From: Verrucomicrobiota bacterium
Lineage (GTDB): Bacteria; Verrucomicrobiota; Verrucomicrobiia; Limisphaerales; UBA11320
Direction of reading: 5' to 3'
Length of the DNA: 64,000 nucleotides
NCBI GenBank assembly: GCA_016199985.1
Contig: JACQFQ010000006.1
Span: 1 to 64,000, forward strand
The position numbers and the translations under genes are program-made. Under the pieces are notes generated by a model. That model saw nothing but the letters and a program-made list of their open reading frames with translations. It did no database searches and was not told the origin of the DNA. Shown in pieces: positions 1-8,655 of the stretch. How positions within the stretch are numbered: position 1 is the first letter of the stretch; the number at the start of each line of letters is the position of its first letter.

Positions 1-180
1 ACTAAAGAGACGGGCCTCAGGGATAGAAGCTTTTCGCATCCCCAGCTTATTGAACAACCCGGCAAAAAGTACCAGGTCTACTTTCTTAAGCTTATCTCAA
101 ACATCGATCTCAGCCCCGTAAACATTGCCTGCTATCAACTCCCACTTTTTGATGCCTTACAGGCATTGCGACTAGGGTGA
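1..180 (+). CDS. C-terminal end of an unidentified protein, cut by the window edge
   Basis: The first frame is open from base 1 to a TGA at 178-180, giving about 59 residues with no start codon needed inside the window. It ends five bases before the longest possible start of the next gene. The composition is ordinary for a folded protein tail (aromatic and hydrophobic residues mixed with charged ones) and the local GC is lower than in the following gene. I do not recognise a family, and an open frame of this length at an edge can arise by chance. Confidence 0.3.
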   Translation, partial: TKETGLRDRSFSHPQLIEQPGKKYQVYFLKLISNIDLSPVNIACYQLPLFDALQALRLG

Positions 181-319
181 TCTTATGAAGCCCAGGGCGA
201 CCGCGCAGAGTCTTTGTCGCAGAACATCGCTCGGCTCTTTCACCGGTCTGGCCGCGTCCCTCGCCGGGCGCTCTGTGTTTTTTTTACCGAGGAAGACGCA
301 GGGAATCCAAACTGCGGGA

Positions 320-1294
320 ATGCTTTTGAGCCTCTTCCTGTTTCCGGCGCTGGTCGGAACATCGCCCGGCGCGGAGCCGACGCAGGTCTTGCGTCCGGGG
401 CTCTTCAAACAGCTCACGGAGCCGCCGTGTTCCTACTGCTCCACCGAGCATCGCAAAGGCTTCATTCGACAAGATGATCGCGTGGTCGCGTGGATTCGCG
501 GCGCGCATAATGGGGGCGCCATTTCCATTCGTCACTTTCTCGCCGCGCCGCGCGTCATCAATGACACCTATGGCCTGTTCTTCTACGACCCGGACGGCGG
601 CTACGTCAGCGCGTTCAAGAAGGACAAAGGATACGAGTTCCACGGCTGGCGACACGGCGTCATGATGGTCAAAGGCCCGGACGGCACGCTATGGTCGGGG
701 CTCAGCGGCGCGGCCTTCGAAGGTCCGAAAAAGGGACAGCGGCTCGAACGCCTGCCAAGCCTGGTCACCGACTGGGGCCACTGGCTGATGCTTCATCCCG
801 AGTCCACCGCGTACGATCTTTTCGACGGCAAGCGTTATCCCTCGGCTGACCTGCCCGGCGAGATCCGCGCGGAAGCGCTGGAAAGCATGGGCGAGCCCGA
901 CTCGCGGCTGAATCGGGACGCGGTGGTCCTGGGCGTGGAGGTCGGTGAACACGCGCGCGCCTATCCACTCGATGTCAACGTCGCGCGCGCATGTGTTCTC
1001 GACGCGCCGGGCGGCGAGCCGGTGGCCGTCTTCTGGTATGGGCCGACCCGTTCGGCCGTCGCGTTCAAGCGCAGGATCGACGGACGCCTGCTGACGTTCG
1101 AAGCGGATTCCGGATCGCCTGAGACGGCGCCCTTCAAGGACCGCGAGACAGGCACGCGCTGGACACTCGCCGGCCGAGGCGTGGACGGCCTGCTGCGCGG
1201 CAGGGAGCTTGAATGGGTGAACAGCGTCCAATGCCCCTGGCGCGCTTGGGCGGCCGAGTATCCGGCCACGACTGTGTATGACCCGAAAAAGTAG
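320..1294 (+). CDS. DUF3179 domain-containing secreted protein
   Basis: The protein of about 324 residues resembles DUF3179 proteins. The family has no established reaction. The C-terminal third carries the typical run 'D-R-E-T-G-T-R-W' followed by G-x-x-G and 'L-x-W-V-x-S ... W-x-x-W-x-x-x-Y-P-x-T', and the middle contains an 'ARAYPLDV' strand common to the family. The frame is open from 185, but I choose the ATG at 320 because it begins a short hydrophobic signal-like segment (MLLSLFLFPALV) ending near an A-E-P cleavage region; the upstream 45 codons read as low-complexity Arg/Ser sequence. The N-terminal mature part has C-S-Y-C, a possible metal or disulfide pair. It stands alone, with no operon partner on the same strand. 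Confidence 0.7.
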   Translation: MLLSLFLFPALVGTSPGAEPTQVLRPGLFKQLTEPPCSYCSTEHRKGFIRQDDRVVAWIRGAHNGGAISIRHFLAAPRVINDTYGLFFYDPDGGYVSAFKKDKGYEFHGWRHGVMMVKGPDGTLWSGLSGAAFEGPKKGQRLERLPSLVTDWGHWLMLHPESTAYDLFDGKRYPSADLPGEIRAEALESMGEPDSRLNRDAVVLGVEVGEHARAYPLDVNVARACVLDAPGGEPVAVFWYGPTRSAVAFKRRIDGRLLTFEADSGSPETAPFKDRETGTRWTLAGRGVDGLLRGRELEWVNSVQCPWRAWAAEYPATTVYDPKK

Positions 1295-1809
1295 TTCGCT
1301 TGTGGGACTAAAACCGTCCGGACCTGCGCTCACAGATCGCTCACTATTCATTGGAAACCGCGTTTAGAGATTCATTTGAGGATTGCGAGAGCCTTGAGAG
1401 GATTGAACTGGATGCCATGAATCCAGTTTAAGCAGCGTGGATGGCGTCTTGTTCAACAAAACTCGAACCGCTTTCCTGCGCTACACTGAAGCAAGAGTAG
1501 GAGATTCTGCTGTTCTCGACAGCAGTGTGGATCGGGCCTTCAGCCCTGTCGTCGGAGGAGGAGCCGTTAACAGGACTCCGCTCTTCGCTGGAATATGGCC
1601 GGGGTGTTGCCCCTCAGAGTTCGTTTTGGTTCTCGTTATCTTCGCCGGCCCTTTCCGCCCCGCCGTGCAATGACCTTAGGGTTTCGCGTGTTTCGCGTGT
1701 TTCGCGGGCTACCTTCCGCGCCCAATAAGGTCTTGATGGACCGCAGCCAGCGGGCCGGCGGGGCAGATCCCCTGACTTGTGTATTCAGTGTCTTGGACGG
1801 CGCCTACTT
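1295..1809. other. Intergenic stretch without a convincing gene
   Basis: Between the DUF3179 gene and the converging metalloprotease gene there are about 515 bases. Short open frames exist on both strands but none has a start context or recognisable composition. The only structure I see is the triple 9-bp repeat at 1681-1707, which resembles dispersed intergenic repeats of this kind of genome. Confidence 0.5.
1681..1707. repeat. Three tandem copies of the 9-mer GTTTCGCGT/G
   Basis: GTTTCGCGT, GTTTCGCGT and GTTTCGCGG lie back to back in a gene-free gap. In translation this gives the Val-Ser-Arg or Phe-Arg-Val type repeats often seen as spurious small proteins in verrucomicrobial genomes, so I regard it as part of a dispersed intergenic repeat and not as coding sequence. 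Seen directly; the dispersed nature is inference from general knowledge. Confidence 0.6.
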
Positions 1810-4491
1810 CTACTTCGCCGCTTGAGGGCCGGGAGCCTTGGCCGGGAGGAGCGCGAGGATGTCTTGCTGGCGCAGGTACCACTCGCGAAGGGTTCGGGAG
1901 AGGTTGGCGTCCTTGAAATCCTTGAAATTCGCCACATTCAGGGCGCCATCGACATCGTCCTTCAACGCTTTGTTGATGTCTGATTTGGATTCGACCGCCC
2001 ATCCGCGGAAAGAGCCGATCCTGTCGTTCAGCGCCCGCGCCGCCGCCATTCGGGTATCGTGGTCGAACTTGAAGTCCACCACCTCCACCAAGCTCTTGTC
2101 GACCTTGCCCTTGAGGTGCTTGGTTTCATCCTTGGCGAGGATGATCAGCCTGGCCGCCTCCTGAATCCGCTGCTCCAGCTTCGCCACCGGATCGCCTTCA
2201 CCCAGGCTTCCGCCGGCCTCCTGGCTGAGGTCGCGGGCGGCGCTTTCCAGTTTCTGGAAGATTGACTTCAGCACTTCGGTCTCGAACTCCTGGAAGAAGG
2301 TCTCCCCGCGCTTGCGGATGAGGGCGATTTCCTCGCTGGAAAACTGCGTCCGCTTGTCGTCCAGGCCCACGAAGTTGGTGTAGGTCGAGGTGGCCAGCAA
2401 GCGGTTGAGATGCGCCAGCAGGTTGGTGGCGCTGATCCGGTCGACAGTGAGGGCGTTGGTCCCCTGGTCCTTGAGCTCAAGCTTCAGGTCGAGGGGCACG
2501 TAGGAGAAGAGCACGCGATCCACTCCGCCCAGCCGATCGAGTTGGTTGGTGAGGCTCTTCCAGTGGGCGCCCATGCGCGGTTCGCGGTTGAGGTCTCCGA
2601 TGAAATCAAACTGATTCTCCACGCGAAGCGACCGCGCCTTCGAGCTGAACCAGGTCAGGATCTGCGCGAAGCGGGAGGCGGCCATCGCGGCATTCGCCTT
2701 CACGTTCAGGTTGACCTGCTCCAGGGGGACGCGGTCGCGCGCGTCGCGCGGCGCCCGCGCGGCGATGAACTGCTCGATCAGGGAGTTGGGGAGGGTCTTC
2801 AGGCTCGACGCCAGCTCGCCGTAGGCCGCGACGATCGGCTCGTCGCCGTAGTCGAAACGCTGCACGTCGCCATAGCGCCCGGCGTCCTGGTCGGTGCCGA
2901 AGAAGAGCTTCTTCTCCACCGGCTCCTTGGAGTCGAAATAGCCCCACTGGATCGCCGCCTTGTCATGGGGCAGGGGATCGGCCGAGTTGCGCATCTTCCA
3001 TCCCACGAAAACGGCGGCCTTGAACGCGCTGTATTCCATCATGGAGGTTGTGGTGATGCGATTGGTGTAGGCATTGATGTTCTTGCCGAGCAGGTAGTCC
3101 TTGAACCAGTCATCAAGCTCGCGCTGGCTCATGTTGGCCGCGAGGCTGCCGGCGAAGTTATGCCTCAGACCGAGCACATGTCCCACCTCGTGGGCCACGA
3201 CCTCCCGCACATAATCCTGGGCCGCGCGCAAAACGGCGGCATCGGTGAGGCTGTCGCTCGCCAGAAGCTCCTCCAGGCCCTGAGCATACTGGGCGGCAAA
3301 CTCGGTGGGATCGAACTGGCACGCGCTTGCCGTCTGCAGCCGGGCAAGGGCCCAGACTCGGATGTCGGTGCGCTGTTTGGTCTCGCCCTTCTTTTCGGAC
3401 ATTTCGCGCATGGCGCGCAGGGCGGCGCGGGCGCGGGCCTTCCCGCTCAGCCCGAACACGCTGGTCATGTAGGCCTGGCCGTGCCGCGAGTCGCCGGTTC
3501 GGGGATCGACGAGAATGTCGGCGTAGGCAAAGCCGGCATTGTCCCAGGGAACCCACTGCACAAGATTGTAGCGAGAGTCGGGAGCGGTGACGCCGTCGGG
3601 CGCCTTCTCGGCTTTCACCACCTCTTTGCCGAAGGCCCTGTTCCAATAAACGATGCCATCGCGCACGGCGTCAACAAAGTCCTTGGGCGTGTTGGCGCTG
3701 TAGTGGAAGACCACCGGCTTGCTCAGATCGAACCGGGCCATTTTCGCGCTTTCCCGTCCGGAGCTGGTTTCCAGCTGGGGCGAAGTCTCGAAGAAGCGGG
3801 CGTAGCGGGTCTCCGAGGCGGGCTGCTCCTTCCCGGGATTGGCGGCGGGGGAGTATTCGGAAAAAAAGTAACGCACTTCCAGCCGTTGCTCCACGTTGGC
3901 GTCGCCCTCGCGATCACGGGTCTGCACGCTTTGGCGGATCACCAGATGGGCGTCGCGGGCCTCCGCGGCGAAGACGCGGCCCTGGGGGACCTCCAGCGTG
4001 CGGTCCAGCGAGCTGGCGTTGAATCCGCGGTCGCTCCCATACCAGATCTCGGTGAAGACGCGGCGCATGCCTTTGTTGAAGTCCACCACCACCTTGTCCT
4101 CATCCTGCTCCACGATGGGCAGCGTGGTGAGGAGGCGGCGGGCGGGGAGGTCGTCTGTGACCACGAGCCCCTTGGTCGACTCATAGAGATCCACGCCGTC
4201 GTGGAAGAGCTCGAATCGGACGATCTTTCCCGCCAGCCCGGTGCTGGTCGCCGCCGCCGCCTGGGGAATCAAAGACGCCGACATCAGGTACTCCCGGCCC
4301 AGGGCCTTCTTGGGGATGACGATGTGAAACTGGGGAGTGACCGAGAGCGCGAGGTCGGCGGCCCTCAGCCGGGGCGAGAACGCCGCAAGGGCGAGCGCCG
4401 TGGCGAGGAGGAAGGGTCCCGTGAGCGCGCGGAACGGCTTCAGCGCAGGGGACGACGTGGGGTCACAGGACGGCGAAGGTGTGAGGTGCAT
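1810..4491 (-). CDS. Secreted zinc-dependent metalloprotease, DUF5117/DUF4953 type
   Basis: About 893 residues. The N-terminus has a signal peptide (hydrophobic core ending near 'LRAADLAL'), followed by a DUF5117-like beta-rich part with 'DFNKGMRRVFTEIW'. A gluzincin-like site H-E-V-G-H-V-L-G-L-R-H lies around residue 430 and is followed by the N-F-x-G-S stretch typical of DUF4953 proteins; the third zinc ligand is probably the second His of the extended HExxHxxxxxH pattern, as in metzincins. The C-terminal 300 residues are helical and charged. The start at 4491 is the Met that begins the signal peptide; an upstream in-frame Met at 4578 would add 29 residues. A periplasmic or extracellular peptidase is expected, substrate unknown. 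It converges with the DUF3179 gene and stands alone. Confidence 0.8.
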   Translation of the reverse strand: MHLTPSPSCDPTSSPALKPFRALTGPFLLATALALAAFSPRLRAADLALSVTPQFHIVIPKKALGREYLMSASLIPQAAAATSTGLAGKIVRFELFHDGVDLYESTKGLVVTDDLPARRLLTTLPIVEQDEDKVVVDFNKGMRRVFTEIWYGSDRGFNASSLDRTLEVPQGRVFAAEARDAHLVIRQSVQTRDREGDANVEQRLEVRYFFSEYSPAANPGKEQPASETRYARFFETSPQLETSSGRESAKMARFDLSKPVVFHYSANTPKDFVDAVRDGIVYWNRAFGKEVVKAEKAPDGVTAPDSRYNLVQWVPWDNAGFAYADILVDPRTGDSRHGQAYMTSVFGLSGKARARAALRAMREMSEKKGETKQRTDIRVWALARLQTASACQFDPTEFAAQYAQGLEELLASDSLTDAAVLRAAQDYVREVVAHEVGHVLGLRHNFAGSLAANMSQRELDDWFKDYLLGKNINAYTNRITTTSMMEYSAFKAAVFVGWKMRNSADPLPHDKAAIQWGYFDSKEPVEKKLFFGTDQDAGRYGDVQRFDYGDEPIVAAYGELASSLKTLPNSLIEQFIAARAPRDARDRVPLEQVNLNVKANAAMAASRFAQILTWFSSKARSLRVENQFDFIGDLNREPRMGAHWKSLTNQLDRLGGVDRVLFSYVPLDLKLELKDQGTNALTVDRISATNLLAHLNRLLATSTYTNFVGLDDKRTQFSSEEIALIRKRGETFFQEFETEVLKSIFQKLESAARDLSQEAGGSLGEGDPVAKLEQRIQEAARLIILAKDETKHLKGKVDKSLVEVVDFKFDHDTRMAAARALNDRIGSFRGWAVESKSDINKALKDDVDGALNVANFKDFKDANLSRTLREWYLRQQDILALLPAKAPGPQAAK

Positions 4492-4594
4492 GGCGATGAA
4501 ACTGTGTTGAGTTAGGCAGACCCGGAACACATCCCAAACCTGGAGACGGAATGCAAGCGTGGGCGCAAGCGATTCCAAGCCCGCGCCGCTGAGA

Positions 4595-4816
4595 TCAGCC
4601 CTTGCGCAAACGGTCGTTCACCGAATTGCGGGCGATGCGATAGCGCCACGCCCAAAGCTCTCGCGTCGAATCACCCTTGAATTGGGCGAAGGTGTGAAAC
4701 GCGCAGAACCGCAATTGCGGTTCAATTGCCCGAAAGATTTCCTCGGCCAGCCGTTGCCGCTGGTCAAGAGCCGGTGTGATCCGGCGCGTCTTTGGCAGTT
4801 TGATGATTTTGTCCAT
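4595..4816 (-). pseudogene. Broken ECF-like sigma-70 factor (region 2 remnant)
   Basis: A 73-residue frame starts 'MDKIIKLPKTRR', continues with 'QRLAEEIFRAIEPQLR' and ends 'FKGDSTRELWAWRYRIARN ... DRLRKG'. The end matches the core-binding and -10 recognition part of ECF sigma factors (F-x-G-x-S/T-x-x-x-x-W-x-Y-R-I-A-R-N), and the start resembles the N-terminus of sigma factors known from Verrucomicrobiota. The middle of region 2 (the 'A-E-D-x-x-Q-E' helix) is missing and region 4 is absent, so it cannot be a working sigma factor. It lies just upstream of, and on the same strand as, the metalloprotease gene. The assignment rests on motif memory. Confidence 0.5.
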
Positions 4817-5694
4817 CGCGATTCGTGCAATATTGCTAACCCCCTCAGAAGCCCTACACTGGCTCAAATGGATTGGGATTATCGCTATGCGTCTGCGCCT
4901 GGAAGACCTAGCGGATGGTGTCCGCCGGGACCTGATTTCGAGCAAGAGTGGTCAAGTTCAGGTCCGACGGCGCCACTTTTCCAAGGAGTCCGGTGGGGGG
5001 GATATTAATGCACGGCCTTACTTTGATCCACGTTGCTTTTGAGCAAGAATTGCTCTTCGCTGCAGCCATTCCCTACCTAAGCGGTGAACGTTCTCTCCAT
5101 GAGAAGGTGGGGGATCAGCCATCATTTCTCATTTTCGGTTATGTCGTGTGTTTGGTGACCCTCGTTGTATGGATGTTGAAGCGACGCAAGTAGTGTAAGT
5201 GTTTATGGGTGAAGTAATGCTTGAGTGGGATCCAAGTTCGCTCGCTTTGTGGAGGGTTCACAGGCCGATGGCTTAGGACAGTCGTTGCCCGATGCCCCGT
5301 TGTCCCCCGATAGAATAAAGCCCAGTCAAGCGGCGCAAGAGACCATGCCCGCGAGGGCTGTGCCAACCCGTGAGCAGTTCGCCGAGGGTCGCAAAAAACA
5401 CTCACAAAAAGGGCAATCCGGAATACCAAACTCTTCCGATCAAGGCAGAATTGCCTTAACGGCATTGCGGCTAAGGCAATGGGCCGCTGATAGATTCTCG
5501 ATAGGGGATCTCGGCCAGTTTCCAAGCAAGGATTATCCACCCCCCCAACCAAGAGCGAAGAGTTGCTGCAATCCCAATATCGCTTCCAGTGCCGCAGCTT
5601 TCTTGACCCCAACGTCACCCGCCGGTCATGCAATATAAGACCAAAAACAGATGCGCTGAAATCAGCGTAAGTGAGTCGGCTTCACCGGCCTGGT
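4817..5694. other. Gene-poor stretch
   Basis: Nearly 900 bases with only short frames. One frame at 5008-5193 could encode a small membrane-anchored protein (listed separately). The rest has no recognisable coding signal, hairpin with a T run, or repeat that I can identify. Confidence 0.4.
5008..5193 (+). CDS. Possible small single-span membrane protein
   Basis: A 61-residue frame begins with an ATG preceded by a G-rich tract (GGTGGGGGGG) that could act as a ribosome binding site. The last 20 residues are a hydrophobic span (FLIFGYVVCLVTLVVWML) closed by Lys-Arg-Arg-Lys, so a C-terminally anchored membrane protein with a cytoplasmic positive end is possible. No family is recognised and no neighbour suggests a role. 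It may equally be chance in a decayed region. Confidence 0.25.
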   Translation: MHGLTLIHVAFEQELLFAAAIPYLSGERSLHEKVGDQPSFLIFGYVVCLVTLVVWMLKRRK

Positions 5695-6545
5695 TCATCG
5701 GGGGGGATTCCACACCAATCGCGGATTCACCATGCTGTAGGCTTCGAGGTCCCAAAGCAAGGGGTCGATCGGAACGCAAGGCCATACCGGTGGGGCGCCC
5801 AAAGTTCCAATGACCACCTGACCCTGGCATTCATTTGCTCCCGCAAACAAGATCGGCCTGAGATCTGGGTGAATTCTAGAGGCCACGTCCCTTTCGCTCG
5901 GAGAATCCGTGAGCCTCCAGCGCCAACGAGGGTCCCTTCCCCAATCTTCTTTGGCATACTGGAGAATCCACAGCGCCAGAGATCGAACCGCATCCACAGG
6001 CTCCACGTGACGAGCCCTCAGGAACATCGCCTCTGCCTCCGTCGACACTTGAAACTCGAACGGCTCCTGCCGAATGCGAACATGTGAAGGCTTCTCTCCA
6101 GGCTCGACGGCCGTCGTATCCGTTAGCGGCTCCCATTCCGTCGGACTCACGGCATCGACGGGCTGCCGCCGCCAGTGAACCAAGTCGGAGGACGACTCCA
6201 GCACATAATAGCGACCGGAGTCCCCGTGCAGCAACCAGGTTGAAACAGTGCCCTGCGAACCTCTTCGGTTTGGAGTGGTGCTGCTGCTCAAGAGAGGAGG
6301 TGATTCCGTGAGGCTCACCACCACACGCGCGACGGCGCTCGTCCTGGAGCCTTCAAAGTCCGTGACCACCACCTGATAAGCCCCCGCATCATGCGTCGTC
6401 ACCGAAAGGAGCGGGAGGGTCGAGTAAACCTCACCTTCAAGGGGAATCCCTCCGTGGAGCCATTGGTAGCGGAGGGGTTGTTGCTGGGAGTCGACCGCAA
6501 TGGGGCTTCCTGTGGCGGTCACGACAATTGTTAGTCCGCCGCGAT
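5695..6545 (-). pseudogene. 5'-truncated secreted protein with an Ig-like domain
   Basis: The reading frame extends from about 6588, but homology to an Ig-like domain starts only near 6545 ('LTIVVTATGSP', then 'LRYQWLHGGIPL' and 'DAGAYQVVVTD'). It continues with the module 'YYVLESSSDLVHW' found at the ends of other secreted proteins here, then about 130 residues that I do not recognise. There is no signal peptide, and the upstream side runs directly into an integrase remnant, so the gene has lost its 5' part. The likely cause is a rearrangement associated with the tRNA-Thr element next to it. Confidence 0.5.
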
Positions 6546-6611
6546 CTCCATCGCGGCGACCATTACAGGGGTTACCGCGAATAGGCAATTGGAATACTGG
6601 CTACCTCCGCT

Positions 6612-6656
6612 GCTGTTTCCGCGTTTCACAACGATCGGCTCCAGCCCCTTTTTCAT
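6612..6656 (-). pseudogene. Remnant of an integrase N-terminus (older copy)
   Basis: Starting at the ATG complementary to 6654-6656 the frame reads M-K-K-G-L-E-P-I-V-V-K-R-G, nearly the same as the start of the integrase fragment at 8483 (M-K-T-R-L-E-P-I-V-V-K-R-G). At DNA level the stretch around CGTTTCACAACGATCGGCT is identical in both. Homology stops after about 15 codons and the frame closes at 6531. The copy lies in the same position and direction relative to a tRNA-Thr 3' end as the one at 8483, so it is the leftover of an earlier insertion. Confidence 0.6.
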
Positions 6657-6831
6657 GGCGCTCACTGTTGGCAAAACGCTGAACGCGGTTCATTACGGCA
6701 GAGGCCATTGACGAAGAGTGGGGAAGGGTGCTGAGGGAGTTACGGCCCGCCTTCGCCGGGGCTTCGGCCGCCGCTCTTTGAGCTCTGGCAGACAGGTCGG
6801 CGCATCATTTTTTTGCAGCGGACGCATAAAA

Positions 6832-6876
6832 TGGAGCCAATGGGGGGGATTGAACCCTCGACCTACGGTTTACGAA
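6832..6876 (-). repeat. Duplicated 3' part of tRNA-Thr (attachment-site repeat)
   Basis: These 45 bases are identical to 8581-8625, the 3' end of the intact tRNA-Thr including CCA, T-arm, variable region and the 3' half of the anticodon stem-loop. After 6876 the sequence diverges at once and cannot form the 5' half of a tRNA. This is the pattern left when a tyrosine integrase inserts an element into a tRNA 3' end. Confidence 0.8.
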
Positions 6877-7364
6877 TCCTGAATGCGATTGCGGACACTT
6901 GCGCAACGTTTCACAAACCTGCGCGCCAGTGAGCGTTGTGTCGCATTCCGAATTTAGGCCATGCGAAACAATCCGCTACTATCCGTCAATTTACTGTTGG
7001 CAATTGTTGGCAACTCTCAACCGGTTTACATGTCCGCTCACCTGCCTGATCGGGACACCCAAGGAGGGGTGGCTCGCTCGCGGCGGCTCAAGTCGGATTC
7101 TCCGGCACACCGATCAACAGCAGAAAGTCGGAGACCGCGATGATCGGAATCCCTGCCGCTTCCCTGAGCGCGAGCAGAACGCCAATCCTCGCCGCGGCGC
7201 ACGCACTTCTCGAATAACTTCTCTTCAAGAACGACGTCATCTCTGGCGCGGGCTTCGACTGGGAACGACTACGTTCCAATGAGAGTGCGGCGCATTGCTC
7301 GACCGTGAGGGGCTGGTGCTTCCGCGGAACGATGGAGTTCTGGTAAACCTGTACGTCGAGCGTG
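6877..7364. other. Interior of the tRNA-Thr element without a recognised gene
   Basis: Nearly 490 bases. A minus-strand frame of 155 codons (7088-7555) overlaps the nucleotidyltransferase gene in another frame and shows no family signature, so I do not call it. Two close copies of TGTTGGCAA (6995-7003 and 7005-7013) lie here; the same 9-mer recurs near both integrase starts and may be an integrase arm site. Confidence 0.4.
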
Positions 7365-8108
7365 TCACCTGGCGTGTCGAAGCTTTTCCAATTCTGCGCG
7401 CAGGGGCAGCCAGTAGCGTCGGTCCAGTTCACGTTCGACGGACTCCTCTGCTCCCAACCCCCGCTCCAACTCCACCCGATCACCAGAAAAGGCATGGGTG
7501 AGCAGTGGCCGTGCTGGAGCCAATCGTCGGCCAATCGCCGCGTAGTGCCGGGCAACCTCCAAAATCAGCTCCGGCGTGCGGAGTTCCCGGAGCCAGAATC
7601 GAACTCGGGCAGGATTAGCTTTGGCGCTGTTCTGAAAATAGTGCGCCTCAACAAGACGGCGGAGCATCGGCCAGTCCTTGTCGCGCTGGGTCTTCTTGGC
7701 CTGGACCAGGTCAGGGAGCGACAGCAGATCGCACTTTGTTCCATCCAATAGTTCGACAATGGTGCGGCGTTTCCAAAGTTTGGGGAAGGCGTCCACGCCG
7801 CGCATTTTCGCCATTACATCAACGCGCATTCGCATAGCCTCGGGATGTTGGCAGCGGAAGTGAACGGCGTGCCCGCGCCGAAGGTATTTCAACGCGAAGG
7901 GAGGGACGGCGATCGGAGTGGCTTGCAGTTCGGCCAGAGCCTTCCGCAGTCGCGCGAGGTTCGCGGCGTCAGCGAGGATTGCGAGGTCGGTGTCGCGGCT
8001 AAACTCGGCCCCGCCGTAGAACACGCACGCCTGTCCGCCCATGAGCAGGGCGTGGACGCGGTGCGTGCGCATCGAAGAAAGGACTTTGCGTATCGGGTTC
8101 GGGATCAA
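7365..8108 (-). CDS. Nucleotidyltransferase-fold protein (AbiEii/MNT-like)
   Basis: About 247 residues. Near residue 22 it has the signature of the polymerase-beta-type nucleotidyltransferase fold, 'LLMGGQACVFYGG' followed by 'SRDTDLAIL' (G-G ... R-x-T-x-D-x-D-like, here T-D-L), and a later 'MRVDVM' strand that could supply the third carboxylate. The middle 'LVQAKKTQRDKDW' is common in related proteins. The second Asp of the usual D-x-D appears as Leu-Ala after the first Asp, so catalytic capacity is uncertain. Such proteins often act as toxin halves or abortive-infection effectors. It overlaps the upstream 76-residue gene by about 110 bases; a shorter start at Met-13 would reduce this. Cargo of the decayed tRNA-Thr element. 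Confidence 0.6.
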   Translation of the reverse strand: MIPNPIRKVLSSMRTHRVHALLMGGQACVFYGGAEFSRDTDLAILADAANLARLRKALAELQATPIAVPPFALKYLRRGHAVHFRCQHPEAMRMRVDVMAKMRGVDAFPKLWKRRTIVELLDGTKCDLLSLPDLVQAKKTQRDKDWPMLRRLVEAHYFQNSAKANPARVRFWLRELRTPELILEVARHYAAIGRRLAPARPLLTHAFSGDRVELERGLGAEESVERELDRRYWLPLRAELEKLRHAR

Positions 8109-8229
8109 GGGTGCCTCCGAGCGCGAGATAGGTTTGCCAGAGCTTCTCGCTTTCCAGCCAGCGTTGAACGGGCGTGAGCCGATACCATTCTGCCCACTCG
8201 CCGCCCACCAGTTCTTCCAGCTGAATCAT
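7999..8229 (-). CDS. Small partner protein upstream of the nucleotidyltransferase
   Basis: A 76-residue frame beginning 'MIQLEELVGGEW' with a conserved-looking core 'LTPVQRWLESEKLW' and 'LGGTLDPEPDTQSPFF'. This pattern is familiar from small uncharacterised proteins encoded directly before nucleotidyltransferase genes in verrucomicrobial and planctomycete genomes; I know no function. Its start overlaps the end of the integrase fragment by the 4-bp ATGA, suggesting translational coupling after the integrase was truncated. Its tail overlaps the nucleotidyltransferase start out of frame. It may be the antitoxin-like or regulatory partner of that protein. Confidence 0.5.
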   Translation of the reverse strand: MIQLEELVGGEWAEWYRLTPVQRWLESEKLWQTYLALGGTLDPEPDTQSPFFDAHAPRPRPAHGRTGVRVLRRGRV

Positions 8230-8483
8230 TCAAATCTGATAACAGGTCTGCGCCTGGCTGTAAACCTCCGCTGCTGGACGTCACGATCAGAGGTGACCGG
8301 CTTCGTTGCGATGAGCTCGGCGTGGAGCTTCGCTTGCCTCGGGTCAACGAACCCAACGAACTTTCGCTTCCCGGAGGAATAGTCAGCTACCTGGAAGTAA
8401 ACCCTGCCCCCTTTCTTCCGCGGGTAGATCCGCACCAAGCTCCTCCCGCGTTTCACAACGATCGGCTCAAGCCTGGTTTTCAT
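8226..8483 (-). pseudogene. Truncated tyrosine integrase (N-terminal arm-binding part)
   Basis: The 85-residue frame starts 'MKTRLEPIVVKRGRSLVRIY' and contains 'YFQVADYSSGKRKFVGF ... AKLHAELIATK', which fits the arm-type DNA-binding domain of tyrosine integrases. Homology ends after about 65 residues and the core-binding and catalytic (R...H-x-x-R...Y) domains are missing. It starts 98 bases from the 3' end of tRNA-Thr and reads away from it, the usual placement of an integrase in a tRNA-targeting element. An in-frame Met 18 codons upstream exists, but 8483 aligns with the older remnant at 6656. Confidence 0.6.
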
Positions 8484-8580
8484 GGCGTCCACTCTTGGAA
8501 AAGTGTTGGCAATGATTAAGACCGGGGACGACCGCACGCGAACACAAGGAGAGTAAGTTTTTGGGAAAGAGCGAGAAAAA

Positions 8581-8655
<75 letters not shown>

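Noticed and set aside
2410..4515. A 701-codon open frame on the plus strand
   Set aside because: It lies antisense to the metalloprotease gene, is rich in Gly/His/Val/Arg without any domain, and results from the third-base GC bias of the real gene.
6832..6876. A second tRNA-Thr
   Set aside because: Only the 3' 45 bases are present; no D-arm or 5' acceptor strand follows.
7088..7555. A 155-codon frame on the minus strand
   Set aside because: Overlaps the nucleotidyltransferase gene in another frame by 190 bases and shows no family features.
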